Source: Fidelibacterota bacterium (GTDB taxonomy: Bacteria; Fidelibacterota; Marinisomatia; SCGC-AAA003-L08; TS1B11). From it: a stretch of DNA of 64,000 nt. The notes beneath the pieces were generated by a model. The model saw nothing but the letters and a program-made list of their open reading frames with translations. It ran no database searches and was not told where the DNA came from. The DNA lies in contig CP070638.1 of NCBI GenBank assembly GCA_020354025.1, forward strand, positions 842,860 through 906,859, read 5' to 3'. Position numbers and translations under genes: made by a program. Of the stretch, positions 9,492 to 19,239 are shown one piece after another; positions within the stretch are counted from its first letter, which is position 1; each line of letters begins with the position of its first letter.

Positions 9492-10395
9492 GACTTTCCT
9501 CCTCGGCCTCGGGGGCGGCGATACGGACAAAAATATCGTGGAGAGAGGGTCGGGCGACCTCGAAGCTCGTGATCCGGGTGCGGGATATAACGGCCGCCAG
9601 GACCTGCTGTGGGTCGTATCCCCTGGTCATCCGCAGTTCCTGGAGCTGTCCGAAGTCGTTGATCTTCTCGATCCCATCCAGGTTTTGGAGTGCCTTGGCG
9701 TCATCCTCGGTGCGGATGCGGATCGTGTCGCTGCCGTACTCATCCTGGATGGCCGTCAGAGTGCCGTCAAGGACCTTGCGACCCTTGTGGATCATAAAGA
9801 TATAGTCGCACATGCGCTCCGCCACGTTCATATCGTGAGTGCTGAAGATCACGGTTGTACCCTGGGCACGTATCTCCAGAATTGCTTCTCTAATTACGTC
9901 GGTATTAACCGGGTCCAGACCGGTGAAGGGCTCATCCAGTATGATCAAATCGGGCAGGGAAACCACGGCAGCGATGAATTGGACCTTCTGGCTCATGCCT
10001 TTGCTGAGGGTCTCCACCCTCTTGTTGGCCCAATTGGATAGATCAAGTCGCTCCAGCCAGCGGTCGACATCCCGTCGGAGGCCCTTGCCATTCTTCAGCT
10101 CCCCGTAGAACTGCAACAGCTCCCGCACCTTCATTTTCTTGTATAGGCCGCGCTCTTCCGGCAGGTAGCCGATACGATCGGTGCCAGCTCCCTGGAGCTC
10201 CTCGCCAAAGACCAGTATAGTTCCGGAGTCGGGCCAGAATATGTTCATGATCATACGCAGGGTGGTGGTTTTACCGGCGCCGTTGGGGCCGATAAAGCCG
10301 TAGATGCTGCCCTGGGGAACAGAGAGCGAGAGGTTATCCACGGCGGTAACCTGGCCAAAGGTTTTAGTCACCTGCTCGATATCGACAGTGTTCAT
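9475..10395 (-). CDS. ABC transporter ATP-binding protein, NatA-like
   Basis: 306 residues. Walker A GPNGAGKTT, Q-loop region, signature LSKGMSQKVQ, Walker B LIILDEPFTGLDP and a switch His in FSTHDM are all intact. The DUF4162-like C-terminal domain (about 80 residues after the ATPase core) is usual for NatA-type exporters. It pairs with the overlapping permease gene. The substrate is unknown; the neighbouring tldD/pmbA pair makes a peptide plausible (inference). Confidence 0.92.
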   Translation of the reverse strand: MNTVDIEQVTKTFGQVTAVDNLSLSVPQGSIYGFIGPNGAGKTTTLRMIMNIFWPDSGTILVFGEELQGAGTDRIGYLPEERGLYKKMKVRELLQFYGELKNGKGLRRDVDRWLERLDLSNWANKRVETLSKGMSQKVQFIAAVVSLPDLIILDEPFTGLDPVNTDVIREAILEIRAQGTTVIFSTHDMNVAERMCDYIFMIHKGRKVLDGTLTAIQDEYGSDTIRIRTEDDAKALQNLDGIEKINDFGQLQELRMTRGYDPQQVLAAVISRTRITSFEVARPSLHDIFVRIAAPEAEEESHAQDT

Positions 10396-10621
10396 AGATT
10401 GTTACCCTGAATATCAGTTAAATAATGAATCAGTTATTCGGAGAGAATGACGCAAAGAATACAACGGTATAAGGTTGGCTCTCAATACATATTCTCCGCA
10501 TATGTCAGCTGCGATAGCACCATCGGTTATCCTCCCGGATAGGCGTGAAAAAATTCCGTGCCCTTTAGACAAAGGGTTAATGAATCTGGTTGTCAAGATT
10601 CGGTTGCGCTGCCTATGGCCC

Positions 10622-12040
10622 CTAATATTCCAGCACTACCACTGAGGCCAGCGGGTCGGGGGCCTCGGGTGGCAGCGACACGGCGATACCCGCATCGGAC
10701 TGCTCGACCTTCAGTGGCTGGCGTCCCGTGGTGGTAAACAGGTAGACCTTTGTGACCAGATCCTCTATCGGGGGAACATGCAGCGTCCCATCCTGCGGCC
10801 ACTCGAACACGTGGGCATACAGCCGGCCTGGTTTCTGGGTGAAGCGCCCCCACGCAGGTTGTTCGAACGGGCTGGCCTGGGTCTCGTAGATTGCTTCGCC
10901 GTTGACATTCATCCACCGGCCCATTTCCTTTAGGCGCTCCACGCTGGGCTGTGGAATCAGACCTTCGGCGGTGGGGCCTACGTTCAGCAGGTAGTTGCCG
11001 CCCTTGGAGGTGATGTCGATCAAGTTGCGCACCAGGGTCTCGGTTAACTTCCAGTTGTGGTCAAAGGACTTGAAGCCCCAGGTATCGTTCATGGTCATGC
11101 AGCTCTCCCAGTCCACTCCGGGCAGCCCAGTGGCGGGGATCTCCTGCTCTGGCGTACCGAAGTCGCCAGCGGCTTCCGGGCCTTTGCTCATCCCAGCCAT
11201 GCCTTCCCGACCCTTGCCAACGCGGTTGTTGATAATGATGCCGGGCTTTAGTCCACGGACATAATTGTACAGGTCCTTGCCGTCCTCCGGCAACCACCAA
11301 TCCACCCACTCGCCATCGAACCACAATACCGACGGATTATAATTGGTGATCAGCTCCTTCAGCTGCCCTTTCATGTAGGTGACGTATTCGGCCTTACGGT
11401 CTTCGTGAATTCTGTTGCGGGCATGTCCGCTGCGCGGGTTTTCCGCTTCCGGATCTACGTACTGGGCAGGGTGATGCCAGTCCAGGATAGAGTGATAGAA
11501 GCAGAGCTTCACTCCCTGCCGCTGACACTCCCGTGCTAATTGCCCAAGGATGCACTTCCCATATGGTGTACGGTCCACGATGTCGTAGTCGGAGACCTGC
11601 GAGTTCCACAGGCTGAAGCCGTCGTGGTGTTTCGACGTGATTACTATGTACTTCATGCCGGCGTCTTTGGCAATGCTGACCCACTCAGCCGGGTCGAACT
11701 TCACAGGATTGAACTGCTGTGTCAGTGGTTCGTACTCGGGAATGGGGATGTTGGCTGTGGCCATGATCCATTCGCCGATGCCCTGAATCTGCTCACCTTT
11801 CCAGGTGCCGGCGGGCACAGCGTAAAGTCCCCAGTGGATAAACATGCCGAAGCGCGCCTCGCGCCACCACGCCATGCGGACGTCACGTTCCTGCTGGGAT
11901 TCCTGGAGGTAGTCCTTGGGGATAGACTTACCTGTGCAAGCGATCTGGACCAAGAGACCGGTCAATAGCAGTCCGACGAGGATCATGGAGCGAAGGTTGT
12001 TTATACTGCGGACTCTCAGGTAAAAGACAGGCTTGATCAT
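10622..12040 (-). CDS. Alpha-L-fucosidase, GH29, lipoprotein
   Basis: 472 residues. GGAGG eight bases before ATG 12040 sets the start. A signal segment [17 protein letters not shown] carries a lipobox, so it is probably anchored in the periplasm. GH29 markers are [38 protein letters not shown] and VLWFDGEW, where the Asp is the catalytic nucleophile of the family. It removes terminal alpha-L-fucose from glycans. A typical GH29 catalytic domain is complete, with a short C-terminal beta region. It lies 226 bp upstream of the ABC ATPase gene and may be a separate transcript. Confidence 0.9.
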   Translation of the reverse strand: MIKPVFYLRVRSINNLRSMILVGLLLTGLLVQIACTGKSIPKDYLQESQQERDVRMAWWREARFGMFIHWGLYAVPAGTWKGEQIQGIGEWIMATANIPIPEYEPLTQQFNPVKFDPAEWVSIAKDAGMKYIVITSKHHDGFSLWNSQVSDYDIVDRTPYGKCILGQLARECQRQGVKLCFYHSILDWHHPAQYVDPEAENPRSGHARNRIHEDRKAEYVTYMKGQLKELITNYNPSVLWFDGEWVDWWLPEDGKDLYNYVRGLKPGIIINNRVGKGREGMAGMSKGPEAAGDFGTPEQEIPATGLPGVDWESCMTMNDTWGFKSFDHNWKLTETLVRNLIDITSKGGNYLLNVGPTAEGLIPQPSVERLKEMGRWMNVNGEAIYETQASPFEQPAWGRFTQKPGRLYAHVFEWPQDGTLHVPPIEDLVTKVYLFTTTGRQPLKVEQSDAGIAVSLPPEAPDPLASVVVLEY

Positions 12041-12286
12041 TTTGAATTCCTCCGTGCTTTTTGTACTAAAGAGACCGGCTAACTGAAAGTCGCAGGTCGG
12101 TCGGTTGTGTGATGCTTAGAGCAGGCATATTCCGGGCAGGCTCTCCTAAATCTCAGCGGGGAAATCCCTGGCCTGGTACGAAGTTTAGGCTTTTTTGCAT
12201 TATCAAAGCATGACTTTTTTCTCTGCTGATCTGCTGTCGATCGAAAATAAATCGAATCGTCTCCCGTCGACAAAAGGAAAAATTGT

Positions 12287-12313
12287 TAAAGAATCTAGCC
12301 CGGACGCCGATAG
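12287..12313 (+). promoter_or_regulatory. Sigma-28 (FliA) flagellar promoter
   Basis: TAAAGAAT, 11 bases, then GCCGATAG. This matches the FliA consensus TAAA-N15-GCCGATAA with correct spacing, and the downstream gene is a flagellin, the classic class-3 target. The predicted transcript start near 12320 leaves a leader of about 150 bases. Confidence 0.85.
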
Positions 12314-12373
12314 GGTATGCAGAAAGCACAAGGAGATCAGCGCTGCCGCAACCGCGCTGATGTGCAAAAGCGA

Positions 12374-12444
12374 GAGCATCGGAGTGATAAAGCGATAGAA
12401 CCGATGCTCGGATGACAAAAACAAGCCGCTGGGCAAGGATGCCC
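12374..12444 (+). promoter_or_regulatory. Structured flagellin mRNA leader
   Basis: Two hairpins are seen in the leader: GAGCATCGG/CCGATGCTC (9 bp, 12374-12382 with 12401-12409) and GGGCA-AGGA-TGCCC (12431-12444). The AGGA loop resembles a CsrA site, but that is inference. The ribosome binding site AAGGAGGAAATC lies just after them. Confidence 0.5.
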
Positions 12445-12469
12445 ACGCTCATGAAACAAGGAGGAAATC

Positions 12470-13291
12470 ATGAGCTTCACTCGAATCAACGCCAACCTAT
12501 CAGCGCTAGCATCCTACAACGAACTCCTAAAAACGAATCGTACGGTCAGTAAAGGATTGCTGCGACTGTCTTCGGGCAAGCGGATCAACTCGGTGGGCGA
12601 TGACCCGGCGGGTTTTTCATTAGCTCGATCAATTGAATCACGTCGGCGTTCACTTTCACAAGCGCTCAGAAACGTGGAAACAGCCAAGAACGTCCTCAGC
12701 ATCGCCGAGGGTGGCTACCTGGCTATTGCCGGCATTCTCCAGGTAATCAAAGAGAAGGCAGTACAGGCCGCGGATGACAGCTACAACCCCGATCAGAAAG
12801 CCGCGATCCAGGGGCAGATTGACGCCCTTATCAGCGAGATCGACGACATCGTGGAAGAAACCGAGTTCCAGGGAACGATGCTGATCGACGGCTCCTTAGC
12901 CAATGCCGTATTCCAGACTGGCGCCGCAGCCGGTGACGTTTTCAGCGTCTCCTTAAGCGATGCGGATTCGGCCGCGCTATCGGTCAACGCTCTGTATGTT
13001 TCAGATGCTGGGTCCGCTTCCCAAGCCATCTATGATGTGGATGATGCCATCAACACCCTCAATGTCGCCGCCCAGAGGGTGGGTGAATACATGCTCCGGT
13101 TAGATAACAAGGAGCAAACACTGGCGATAGCTGTGGCTAACATCGAGGCCACTCGGAGTCGGATCGAGGACGCTGATTTCGCGAAAGAGCAGATGGACCT
13201 CATACGAAGTCAGATTATCCAGCAAACGGGATTTGCAGCATTCGGACAGGCTAATGCGGCACCCCAGCTGGTCCTATCGCTCTTCGCATAG
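12470..13291 (+). CDS. fliC: Flagellin
   Basis: 273 residues, a short flagellin made of D0/D1 regions with almost no variable centre. The N-terminus has NANLSALASYNELLK, LRLSSGKRINSVGDDPAGFSLA; the C-terminus has ATRSRIEDADFAKEQMDLIR and QTGFAAFGQANA. These helices build the filament core and carry the export signal. The gene stands alone with its own sigma-28 promoter and terminator; no other flagellar gene is in the window. The start is set by AAGGAGG seven bases upstream. Confidence 0.95.
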   Translation: MSFTRINANLSALASYNELLKTNRTVSKGLLRLSSGKRINSVGDDPAGFSLARSIESRRRSLSQALRNVETAKNVLSIAEGGYLAIAGILQVIKEKAVQAADDSYNPDQKAAIQGQIDALISEIDDIVEETEFQGTMLIDGSLANAVFQTGAAAGDVFSVSLSDADSAALSVNALYVSDAGSASQAIYDVDDAINTLNVAAQRVGEYMLRLDNKEQTLAIAVANIEATRSRIEDADFAKEQMDLIRSQIIQQTGFAAFGQANAAPQLVLSLFA

Positions 13292-13325
13292 ACGCACCAG
13301 CACAACCAGTTGGGGCTCCTCCAGA

Positions 13326-13355
13326 GGAAACCCGGCCGTATGGCCGGGTTTCCTT
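13326..13355. terminator. Terminator after flagellin
   Basis: GGAAACCCGGCC-GTAT-GGCCGGGTTTCC, a 12-bp perfect stem followed by TT. It stands between the flagellin and the convergent queE gene and, by symmetry, can serve both. Confidence 0.9.
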
Positions 13356-13413
13356 GCTATTAGGAGGTGACCGTTATACCAGAAAAGCTGGTGAAGGTAG
13401 AGGTATCTTCCCG

Positions 13414-14052
13414 TCAGACGCCGCGCTTGCCTGGCCCCCAGATAGCCGTGTGCAGCTGCAGCTGGAGGCGGGCCTGAAGCCTATCTTTCAGGAGCCACCC
13501 CGCCAGGGTCCGGGGCTCCAGTATCCCGAATACAGGTGAGATCAGGATTGTGTGGCGCCCGGCAAGGCCGTACTCTTCGATACGTGCCCGGGTCCAGTCA
13601 TAATCAGCCCGATCGCCGATGACGAACTTGACCTCGTCGTGGGGGGCCAGGTCGTCCAGGATGGACCACAGGTTGTTCATTACCATGCCGGAGAGGGGAG
13701 CCTTAAAGTCCACGATCTTGATGACTGGCTGGGGTACCTGCTTGATGGGCAGAGAACCGCCGGTCTCCAGCATTACCTCGTACCCTTCGGCCAGCAGCCG
13801 CTCCATCAGGTCGATAGCTTCGGGCTGCATGAGGGGCTCCCCGCCGGTGACCTCCACCAGACCGCAGCCGTATATCGCTACCTGCTCCATTACCTGATCT
13901 ACTGTCAGCTCCTTGCCCTCGTAGAAAGCGAACTCGGTATCGCACCAGGCGCAGCGCAGGTTGCAGCCAGTGAGACGCACGAACACGCACGGCCGCCCGG
14001 CGTGGGTGGACTCCCCTTGAATACTGTGGAAGATTTCGTTTACCTTCAGCAT
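13414..14052 (-). CDS. queE: 7-carboxy-7-deazaguanine synthase QueE
   Basis: 212 residues. Radical-SAM enzyme that turns CPH4 into CDG on the way to queuosine. Seen: NEIFHSIQGEST, the cluster-binding CNLRCAWCD, EVTGGEPLMQ, and the C-terminal QLHTAIWGPGKRGV close to the family ending QLHK-IWGP-KRGV. Length is normal. folE, which makes the entry substrate of the same pathway, is 2 kb away on the other strand. The other queuosine genes are not in the window. Confidence 0.93.
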   Translation of the reverse strand: MLKVNEIFHSIQGESTHAGRPCVFVRLTGCNLRCAWCDTEFAFYEGKELTVDQVMEQVAIYGCGLVEVTGGEPLMQPEAIDLMERLLAEGYEVMLETGGSLPIKQVPQPVIKIVDFKAPLSGMVMNNLWSILDDLAPHDEVKFVIGDRADYDWTRARIEEYGLAGRHTILISPVFGILEPRTLAGWLLKDRLQARLQLQLHTAIWGPGKRGV

Positions 14053-14379
14053 GCTGTGGGTGTGGAATTTAGGTTAATATTTCCTGTTGGGGCTGGGAAG
14101 AAAACCACAAGGAAGCCAAGGACGCGAAGGTATTCTAGCCATGAATTGACACGAATCAGTGCCGAGCCGAGCGAGAGGGCACTGAATGCAAAGACAAGTG
14201 GCAGTGACAGCAACAATGGCAGGTGCTAAATTCGGGCAAAACCTGGCAGAATAATGAGCTCACAATTATGTTGGTCCAATACCGAGCGGCGACCATACGA
14301 CAAGCGAAATATGAAATCCTGACAGCTGATAGCTGAAGATTAATTGCGGAATGCTAACTGCCTACTATCACTGACTATT
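14053..14379. other. Intergenic region with short degenerate repeats
   Basis: No gene. At 14100-14130 there is an ACCACAAGGAAGCCAAGGA stretch of the AACCACGAAGG-like degenerate repeat type, and at 14319-14338 three heptamers CTGACAG/CTGATAG/CTGAAGA. The promoters of queE and of the MBL gene should be here, but I see no clear hexamers. Confidence 0.4.
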
Positions 14380-15237
14380 ATGATTAGCCCTCTTGACCTA
14401 GGCTCCTGGACCATCCGTCCCCTGCACTCCGGCACGTTCGGGCTGGACGGCGGGGCCATGTTCGGGTCGGTGCCAAGGGTGCTGTGGGAGCGCACCAACC
14501 CCGCCGACGAGGCCAACCGCATCAAGCTGGCCTGCCGCCACCTACTCATCGACAACGGTCATAGACGCGTCCTGGTGGATGCCGGTATGGGCAACAAATT
14601 AAGCGAGAAAGAGGTGCGCATCTTCCGCATCGAGCAGCCGGAGGATGCCCTGGATGCCGCCCTGAAAGAAGTAGGTTTAAGTAGCGAAAAGGTGACCGAC
14701 GTGATTCTTACGCACCTGCATTTCGACCACGCGGGCGGGGCGACCATAATTGAGGGGGGCGAGATCGTGCCTGCCTTCCCCAACGCCACCTACTACACCC
14801 AGCGGGCCCAGTGGGAACTGGCCAAAAGCCCCAGCCTCAAAGACCGGGCCAGCTTCATCCAGGACGACTTCATCCCCCTGGAGCACCACGGCCGACTGCA
14901 GATCCTCGACGGCCCGGGCGAAATCGCCCCCGGCATTAATATCCTGGTAAGCGACGGTCATACCGATGGCCACCAGATGGTAAAGGTCACGGGGGGAGGG
15001 GAGACAGCGGTCTTCATGGGGGATACAATACCCACCACCACCCACCTGCGCCTGCCCTTCATCATGGGCTACGACCTGCGTCCCCTCCAGACGCTAGAAG
15101 AGAAGCAGAAGCTTCTGGCTCAAGCCGCTAAGGAGGGCTGGTGGCTGTTCTTCGATCACGATCCCGCTGTGCCTGGTATTAAGGTCAAACCGGGTGAGAA
15201 GGATTATGAGATCGTCGAGCGATATGGGGGCCTCTGA
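14380..15237 (+). CDS. Metallo-beta-lactamase-fold hydrolase
   Basis: 285 residues from ATG 14380. The zinc motif THLHFDHAGG is at about residue 108, with further ligands in DGHTDGHQ and MGDTIP, and FFDHDP near the end. This belongs to the MBL-fold group that includes lactonases and glyoxalase II relatives; the substrate cannot be given. No signal peptide. The short TTG-started extension to 14344 is unlikely. nth follows after 37 bp in the same direction. Confidence 0.85.
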   Translation: MISPLDLGSWTIRPLHSGTFGLDGGAMFGSVPRVLWERTNPADEANRIKLACRHLLIDNGHRRVLVDAGMGNKLSEKEVRIFRIEQPEDALDAALKEVGLSSEKVTDVILTHLHFDHAGGATIIEGGEIVPAFPNATYYTQRAQWELAKSPSLKDRASFIQDDFIPLEHHGRLQILDGPGEIAPGINILVSDGHTDGHQMVKVTGGGETAVFMGDTIPTTTHLRLPFIMGYDLRPLQTLEEKQKLLAQAAKEGWWLFFDHDPAVPGIKVKPGEKDYEIVERYGGL

Positions 15238-15274
15238 CGGATTCGTCAGAGCTGGAATGATCGCTTCATAAGTC

Positions 15275-15940
15275 ATGACGACGGAAAGCAAGGCTCAGAA
15301 GAGTAAGCGGGCGGTCGAGATCAACCGACGGCTGACGCGGGAGTATCCCGGTGTTGCCACTGCCCTGATGCACGAGAATGCTTACCAGCTGATGGTGGCC
15401 ACCATCCTATCGGCCCAGTGCACTGACAAACGGGTGAATATGGTAACGCCCGCTTTTTTCGCCGCTTACCCCGATACCAGGATCCTGGCTGAAGCGTCGC
15501 TTGAGGACATCGGCGAGGCCATCCGCTCCACCGGCTTCTTCAATGCCAAGGCTAGGAATCTGAAGGGCATGGCCGAGGCAGTGGTGCGGGAACACGGAGG
15601 GGAAATCCCCGGGAACATGGACGAGTTGACCCGGCTGCCCGGTGTAGGCCGCAAGACGGCCAACGTCATCCTGGGGAACGCTTTCGGTATTCCCGGTGTC
15701 GTGGTGGATACCCATATGCTGCGGCTGAGTAATCTGCTGGGTATTGCTGAGGGGCGGGACGCTGAGAAGGTGGAACGGACTCTAATGGAGCTCCTGCCGC
15801 CGGAGGAGTGGACCATGTTCAGCCACCGGATCATCGAGCACGGGCGCAGGGTGTGCGTTGCCCGGCGGCCGCGGTGCGGAGAGTGTGTCCTTTTTGAGCT
15901 GTGTCCCTCGGCAAGAGGGCCCGAAAGCGGAAACGGCTGA
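15275..15940 (+). CDS. nth: Endonuclease III
   Basis: 221 residues. DNA glycosylase/AP lyase acting on oxidised pyrimidines in base excision repair. Seen: SAQCTDKRVN, the helix-hairpin-helix LPGVGRKTAN with the catalytic Lys, VVVDTHMLRL with the catalytic Asp, and the iron-sulfur ligands C-X6-C-X2-C-X5-C ending at CPSA. All key residues are intact. nfo, another base excision repair gene, follows with only folE between. Confidence 0.95.
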   Translation: MTTESKAQKSKRAVEINRRLTREYPGVATALMHENAYQLMVATILSAQCTDKRVNMVTPAFFAAYPDTRILAEASLEDIGEAIRSTGFFNAKARNLKGMAEAVVREHGGEIPGNMDELTRLPGVGRKTANVILGNAFGIPGVVVDTHMLRLSNLLGIAEGRDAEKVERTLMELLPPEEWTMFSHRIIEHGRRVCVARRPRCGECVLFELCPSARGPESGNG

Positions 15941-16128
15941 CACCCTGCGAATATCCCAGAATAAAGACCATGGCCGGGAAATGGTTCCGGCGGTAAATTT
16001 TAAATCTCAAAATAATGCAAGTATTACGGCTGCGTTGATGAAGCAATCCATATCGAGCACCACCGGTCGCTACAATAATCAGTGCAAGCGAATCTCGCCA
16101 GCGTCCCTATATAAGGACTCAAAGAATT

Positions 16129-16707
16129 ATGAACGATAAGACCAGAAATAGCATCCAGGATTTGATCTACCGGCTTCTACGCGAGATTGGCGAGGACCCT
16201 GACCGGCAGGGGCTGGCACGCACCCCTGAGCGGGTTGCCCTGGCATGGGAATACTTTGCCAGAGGCTACGATCTGCGTCTTGAGGACGTTGTAGGCCAGG
16301 CATGTTTTGATGAGAAGTACGATGAGGTGGTTTCGGTCAAGGACATCGATTTTTTCTCTATGTGTGAGCATCATCTGCTGCCTTTTTTCGGTAAGGTTCA
16401 CGTGGGTTATTTACCGGACGGCAGGGTGATCGGTCTCTCGAAAATTCCCCGGATAGTGGAGATGTACGCCCGGCGGCTGCAGGTCCAAGAGCGCATGACC
16501 GTGCAGATCGCTGACGCCCTGATGGGTGTTCTGGAACCCAGGGGCGTGGCCGTGGTTGTTGAGGGAGTACACCTGTGTATGCAGATGCGCGGTGTCGAAA
16601 AGCAGAACAGCTTTGTCACTACTTCCCACCTGCTGGGGGCATTCAGATCCAATCAGAAGACGAGGGCGGAGTTCTTCAGGATCATTGCGATGAGGGGCCC
16701 ATTATAG
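16129..16707 (+). CDS. folE: GTP cyclohydrolase I
   Basis: 192 residues. Opens GTP to 7,8-dihydroneopterin triphosphate, for folate and for queuosine. Seen: [33 protein letters not shown] with zinc-binding Cys and His, [20 protein letters not shown], and [12 protein letters not shown] with the third zinc ligand Cys. Length and motifs are complete. Its stop codon overlaps the GTG start of nfo by one base (TAGTG), so the two are translationally coupled. Confidence 0.95.
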   Translation: MNDKTRNSIQDLIYRLLREIGEDPDRQGLARTPERVALAWEYFARGYDLRLEDVVGQACFDEKYDEVVSVKDIDFFSMCEHHLLPFFGKVHVGYLPDGRVIGLSKIPRIVEMYARRLQVQERMTVQIADALMGVLEPRGVAVVVEGVHLCMQMRGVEKQNSFVTTSHLLGAFRSNQKTRAEFFRIIAMRGPL

Positions 16708-17585
16708 TGGCTTTGCTCGGCGCCCACGTATCAACGGCCAGCGGCACGGAGAACGCTCCCGAAAGGGGCAGGGCTATTGGCGCAGATGCCATCCAGATCT
16801 TCACGGCGAATCAGGACCAGTGGAAGTCTCCTCCTTTAACCGAGACCAACATTGATGGATTCCGCCGTGGGATGTCCCAGGGGCGCCCGCGGGTGAGCAT
16901 CAGCCATGACAGTTACCTTATTAACCTGTGCGCAGCCAAGACGTGGCAGCTCAGACGAGCGGTTGATGCCTTTATCGCGGAAATGGACCGCAGCGAGGCC
17001 CTGGGTATTGACTACATCGTCTTCCATCCCGGTGCCCACATGGAGGCCGGTGTTGAGGTTGGATGCGCTACGGTGGCCGAGAGCTTGAGCACCGCCCTTG
17101 ACGCGCGTCCGGATCACAAGGTTAAGCTGCTGGTAGAGACTACCGCCGGCCAGGGTACCTACGTAGGATATACCTTTGAGCAAATTGCCGATATCCTGAC
17201 GCGGATCAACTTCCCGGAGCGCATGGCGGTCTGCTTTGATACCCAGCACACCTTCGCCGCCGGTTATGATATCCGCACTCCCGAGGACTGGGACAAGACC
17301 ATGCAGGAATTCGATCGCGTCATAGGATTGGATCAGCTGCTGGTTCTGCACCTAAACGACAGCAAGCGAGAACTGGGCAGCCGAGTGGACCGGCACGAAA
17401 GGATCGGCGATGGACTGCTGGGGCTGGTACCTTTCTGGTGCCTGATGAACGATGCGCGCTTTGCCGACACTCCCGCCGTCCTGGAGACTCCCGTGCAGGA
17501 TGAATCTGAATACGGCGAGGAGCTGGAGCTGCTGCGATCTTTGATCGACGCACCGGAGCCGGAGTCGGTGGCTAGGATCGTATAG
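16707..17585 (+). CDS. nfo: Endonuclease IV
   Basis: 292 residues from GTG 16707 ([13 protein letters not shown]). AP endonuclease of the xylose-isomerase-like fold with zinc ligands in GAHVS, IVFHPGAH, LLVETTAGQG, VCFDTQHTFAAGYD, LHLNDSK and RHERIGDG. The open frame extends upstream inside folE, but the conserved protein begins here and the start overlaps the folE stop. It probably acts with Nth in base excision repair. Expression is likely coupled to folE and nth. Confidence 0.93.
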   Translation: MALLGAHVSTASGTENAPERGRAIGADAIQIFTANQDQWKSPPLTETNIDGFRRGMSQGRPRVSISHDSYLINLCAAKTWQLRRAVDAFIAEMDRSEALGIDYIVFHPGAHMEAGVEVGCATVAESLSTALDARPDHKVKLLVETTAGQGTYVGYTFEQIADILTRINFPERMAVCFDTQHTFAAGYDIRTPEDWDKTMQEFDRVIGLDQLLVLHLNDSKRELGSRVDRHERIGDGLLGLVPFWCLMNDARFADTPAVLETPVQDESEYGEELELLRSLIDAPEPESVARIV

Positions 17586-17593
17586 GGACTGAA

Positions 17594-18991
17594 GTGAGCA
17601 CCATTGAGAAATACGATGTGGTCATCATCGGCAGCGGGCCTGGCGGCTATGTGGCCGGAATTCGGGCCGCCCAGTTGGGTAGGAATACCGCCGTAGTGGA
17701 GTCCGATCAGCTGGGCGGAATCTGCCTGAACTGGGGCTGCATCCCCACCAAGGCCTTGCTGCACACCGCCGGATTGTATGAGGACATCCACCGCGCCGGG
17801 GAGTTCGGTCTGAATGTAGCGGGAGTATCCCCAGATTGGATGACAGTTATAAGGCGCAGCCGTGAGGTGGCAGGCAGGCTGTCCAAGGGGATCGAGTATC
17901 TGTTCAAGAAGTATGGCGTTAGGCACCACCCTGGTCGGGGTCGGCTGGTGGACGCTGCCACCGTTGAGGTCTCCCCGAAAGATGGTGAAGTCTACCAGCT
18001 CCAGGCGGAGAACGTCATCATCGCTACCGGAGCCAGGTCCAGGGCGCTAACCGGGATGGAGCCGGATGGCAGGCGAGTGATTACTTCCAGGGAGGCTATG
18101 GTCCTGCCCGAAGTACCTGAACGGATGGTGATCATCGGGGCCGGGGCCATCGGTGTGGAGTTCGCCTATTTCTACAGCGTCTTCGGCACCGAGGTGGTCC
18201 TCATCGAGATGCTGCCCCATATTCTGCCCCAGGAGGATGAGGAGGTATCGCGGGAGCTGGCCCGTACTTTTAAAAAGCGCAAGATTTCGATGTTGACGGG
18301 GACTGGAGTAGATCACATCGACCGGCAGGAGACAGGGGTCGAGGTCCATACCTCAGGCCAGCGCCAGGAGGTCATCCCCGCAGAAGTAGTGCTAGTAGCT
18401 GTAGGGGTGCAGGGGAACGTGGAAGACCTGGGACTGGAAGAACTCGGAGTGAAGGTAGAAGATGGAACTATCATCGTGGATGAGTTCTATCATACCGGCA
18501 AGGCTGGCATATATGCTGTTGGAGATGTGGTAGGGCCACCACTGCTAGCCCACGCCGCTTCGGCTGAGGGCATCACCGCCGTGGAGCACCTGGCAGGTCT
18601 TAAGCCCCAGCCGCTGGATTATGGCAATGTTCCGGCCTGCACGTACTGCCGACCCCAGGTGGCTTCGGTAGGTCTTACTGAGAAAGGAGCCCGTGAAGCG
18701 GGCTTCGGGGTGAAGATCGGCAAATTCCACTTCCGGGCTCTGGGCAGGTCCCAGGCTACGGGGGAAATTGATGGTTTTGTGAAAGTGATCTATAATACCA
18801 GCGACGGCAGGTTGCTGGGAACTCATATTATAGGCGAAAGTGCCACCGACCTGATCTCGGAGGCAGCGCTGGCCTTGAAGCGAGAGACTACCTGTTACGA
18901 AGTCCTGAAAACGGTCCACCCCCATCCCACTCTATCGGAAGCCATCGTAGAGGCTACCGCAGTAGCCTACGGGGAGTCGATCAACTATTGA
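17594..18991 (+). CDS. lpdA: Dihydrolipoamide dehydrogenase
   Basis: 465 residues from GTG 17594. E3 subunit of 2-oxoacid dehydrogenases or of the glycine cleavage system; it reoxidises lipoamide with NAD. Seen: FAD motif GSGPGGYVAGIRAAQLG, redox disulfide GGICLNWGCIPTKA, NAD motif GAGAIGVEFAYFY, AVGDVVGPPLLAHAA, and the C-terminal His-Glu in HPHPTLSEAI. It starts 8 bp after nfo. E1 and E2 genes are not in the window; lipB and lipA follow downstream. Confidence 0.95.
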   Translation: MSTIEKYDVVIIGSGPGGYVAGIRAAQLGRNTAVVESDQLGGICLNWGCIPTKALLHTAGLYEDIHRAGEFGLNVAGVSPDWMTVIRRSREVAGRLSKGIEYLFKKYGVRHHPGRGRLVDAATVEVSPKDGEVYQLQAENVIIATGARSRALTGMEPDGRRVITSREAMVLPEVPERMVIIGAGAIGVEFAYFYSVFGTEVVLIEMLPHILPQEDEEVSRELARTFKKRKISMLTGTGVDHIDRQETGVEVHTSGQRQEVIPAEVVLVAVGVQGNVEDLGLEELGVKVEDGTIIVDEFYHTGKAGIYAVGDVVGPPLLAHAASAEGITAVEHLAGLKPQPLDYGNVPACTYCRPQVASVGLTEKGAREAGFGVKIGKFHFRALGRSQATGEIDGFVKVIYNTSDGRLLGTHIIGESATDLISEAALALKRETTCYEVLKTVHPHPTLSEAIVEATAVAYGESINY

Positions 18992-19239
18992 TCGACCTCG
19001 ATGTGGGTTGTATCGCCGGACCGACTCAGCTGCCAGAAGCGGTAAGCTGTCAGGAGTACTACGGCAGCTGCCAGGAACAGGGTCAGAGCTACAAGGAAGG
19101 CAACCAGTCGAGGGAACGTGAGGACCAGAATGCCAGCCAGGACCAGTCCCAGCCCCACAGCCAGGATTCTAGGCCAGGATTGACCGAACCAGGCTTCCAG
19201 CTGTGGTGAGACCTCGGAGTAAATAATACGTGTGACCAT
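18985..19239 (-). CDS. Small membrane protein with two transmembrane segments
   Basis: 84 residues from ATG 19239. Two hydrophobic stretches follow each other (ILAVGLGLVLAGILVLTF and LVAFLVALTLFLAAAVVLLT), with a soluble tail. I do not recognise it. Its last 7 bases overlap the end of lpdA on the other strand. A TTG-started extension to 19281 is possible but lacks a ribosome binding site; AAGGG lies at a suitable distance from 19239. Confidence 0.55.
   Translation of the reverse strand: MVTRIIYSEVSPQLEAWFGQSWPRILAVGLGLVLAGILVLTFPRLVAFLVALTLFLAAAVVLLTAYRFWQLSRSGDTTHIEVDQ

Noticed and set aside
9229..10041. 270-codon frame on the plus strand
   Set aside because: It overlaps the intact ABC permease and ATPase genes and has no family features.
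13552..14229. 225-codon frame on the plus strand
   Set aside because: It is the shadow of queE, which has all its catalytic motifs on the other strand.
14319..14340. Heptameric CTGAYAG repeats before the MBL gene
   Set aside because: Only three imperfect units; too short to call a functional repeat.
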